Shown here: piece after piece, positions 34,347 to 35,344 of the stretch
How positions within the stretch are numbered: the stretch's first letter is position 1
How the letters are laid out: every line of letters starts with the position of its first letter
NCBI GenBank assembly: GCA_002716125.1
Contig: PAZH01000009.1
Coordinates: 54,993-90,336, forward strand
Reading direction: 5' to 3'
DNA length: 35,344 nucleotides
DNA from: Rhodospirillaceae bacterium
Lineage (GTDB): Bacteria; Pseudomonadota; Alphaproteobacteria; UBA8366
Position numbers and translations under genes: made by a program
Notes under the pieces: model-generated
What the model was told of the DNA's origin: nothing
The model's input: only the letters and a program-made list of their open reading frames with translations
Database searches by the model: none

Positions 34347-35333
34347 ATGCCACGCCTGAAAGCCTACGCGGAAACCTGGCCGCTGCGCGAAGTCTTTACG
34401 ATATCGCGCGGCAGTCGGACTGAAACTCCGGTTGTTGTCTGCGAGATCGAGCAGGACGGGGTGCGCGGTTGGGGTGAAGGGCAGCCGAATCCCCGTTACG
34501 ACGAAACGCAGGAAAGCGCTCTCGCCGAGATCGAAGCGGTTCGCGCCGGTCTCGAGAGCGGCGCGTTGGGCCGTATTGGTCTGCAGAGCGCAATGAAGGC
34601 GGGCGCGGCCCGCAATGCCGTCGACTGCGCCTTCTGGGACTTGGAAGCCAAAAAGGCCGGGAAACGCGTGTGGGAGCTTGCGGGACTACCCCAACCGCAG
34701 CCCGTGACGACGGCCTATACGTTGAGCGTCGCATCACCGGCGGAAATGGCCGCGGCGGCCGCCCGCAATGCGCACCGGCCTCTGATCAAGATGAAACTGA
34801 CGGGTGAGGGCGATCTCGACCGCGTGCGCGCCGTACGCGAGGTCCTTCCCGAGACCCCGATCATCGTCGATGCCAACGAGGGTTGGGAAATTCCGATGGT
34901 CGAATGCTTCGCAACCGAATTGAAAAAACTACAAGTGCAGCTCGTCGAGCAGCCGCTGCCGCAAGCGGATGATGCGGCCCTCGCGGACGTCGCCCATCCG
35001 GTCCCTTTTTGTGCGGACGAATCCTGTCATACCAGTGGCGATATCGCGCATCTCAAAGGGCGTTACGACGTCATCAACATCAAATTGGATAAGACCGGCG
35101 GTCTGACCGAGGCGCTGAAACTGCGCCAGGCCGCGATCGATGTGGGTATGGATGTGATGGTGGGCTGTATGGTCGCGACGTCGCTCTCGATGGCACCGGG
35201 CGTCTTGGTCGCTCAGGGCGCTGTCGTTGTCGATCTCGACGGTCCGTTGCTCTTGGCGAAAGACAGGGACATGGGGCTCACGTATGACGAAAGCGGCCAG
35301 GTCCATCCGCCTGAAGCGGCGCTTTGGGGCTAG
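34347..35333 (+). CDS. dgcA: Enolase-superfamily dipeptide epimerase / N-acetyl-D-glutamate racemase DgcA
   Basis: 328 residues, complete. It is a muconate-lactonizing subgroup enolase: capping domain at the N-terminus, then the barrel with the Lys-x-Lys acid/base motif LIKMKLTG, metal ligands in IIVDANEGW, VEQPLP and FCADESC, and the second Lys in INIKLDKTGG. Such enzymes were named L-Ala-D/L-Glu epimerases. In dgcN-dgcA clusters the enzyme racemises N-acetyl-glutamate. The start ATG 34347 is 9 bp after dgcN. The final 11 bases of the window hold nothing callable. Confidence 0.9.
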   Translation: MPRLKAYAETWPLREVFTISRGSRTETPVVVCEIEQDGVRGWGEGQPNPRYDETQESALAEIEAVRAGLESGALGRIGLQSAMKAGAARNAVDCAFWDLEAKKAGKRVWELAGLPQPQPVTTAYTLSVASPAEMAAAAARNAHRPLIKMKLTGEGDLDRVRAVREVLPETPIIVDANEGWEIPMVECFATELKKLQVQLVEQPLPQADDAALADVAHPVPFCADESCHTSGDIAHLKGRYDVINIKLDKTGGLTEALKLRQAAIDVGMDVMVGCMVATSLSMAPGVLVAQGAVVVDLDGPLLLAKDRDMGLTYDESGQVHPPEAALWG

Positions 35334-35344
35334 GGTTGTTTGGC

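Noticed and set aside
1..35344. CRISPR array, tRNA, rRNA, insertion sequence or prophage
   Set aside because: No regularly spaced repeats, cloverleaf-like sequence, rRNA signature, transposase or integrase motif was seen.

Overview
The window is about 35 kb of GC-rich DNA. The gene families point to an alphaproteobacterium, probably marine or Rhodospirillales-like: paired GcvA-type LysR regulators, GDP-fucose synthesis genes, a DgcN/DgcA D-glutamate cluster, a small Flp pilin and bifunctional aldolase/SDR. This assignment rests on gene content only. No plasmid, phage or IS gene is visible.

Layout. 1-4.3 kb: the tail of an unknown gene, a secreted DUF2059 protein, and a phosphonate-type ABC importer (phnD-phnC-phnE1-phnE2). 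Three of its four genes carry independent lesions: an in-frame TAA, a perfect 11-bp tandem duplication and a one-base loss in a T tract. 4.3-11.4 kb: a glycerol/glycerophosphodiester block (HAD phosphatase, GlpD, UgpQ-like GDPD, Na+/Ca2+ antiporter, GlpK) and a divergent glutamine synthetase-like ligase. 11.4-13.8 kb: two selenoprotein genes, each read through an in-frame UGA that replaces the first Cys of a CxxC motif and is followed by a perfect hairpin at bacterial-SECIS distance. The first is a peroxiredoxin-like domain fused to a DsbD-N-like domain. The second is a GrdB-like protein. A lone Flp pilin lies between them. 13.8-16.7 kb: a sensor kinase interrupted by TGA, and a TauE/SafE permease. 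16.8-21.4 kb: MtnA, an Asp/Glu-racemase-superfamily protein, a fused class II aldolase/short-chain dehydrogenase, and a periplasmic cyclophilin. 21.5-24.9 kb: a small ORF, a YbhN-type membrane protein, then gmd and fcl (GDP-L-fucose). 24.9-29.2 kb: two paralogous LysR genes, each divergent from very small ORFs, flanking a paraoxonase-like lipoprotein. 29.2-31.8 kb: two caspase-family genes, one with Ser in place of the catalytic Cys and one frameshifted in a G tract. 32-35.3 kb: class III aminotransferase, dgcN and dgcA (D-glutamate use).

The strongest unusual signal is the adjacent selenoprotein pair. Ordinary gene calling would split each into two pieces or truncate it. No selA, selB, selC or selD lies in this window, so Sec insertion must depend on genes elsewhere. 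The interrupted phn genes and sensor kinase do not show the selenoprotein signature and look like real lesions or sequence errors.
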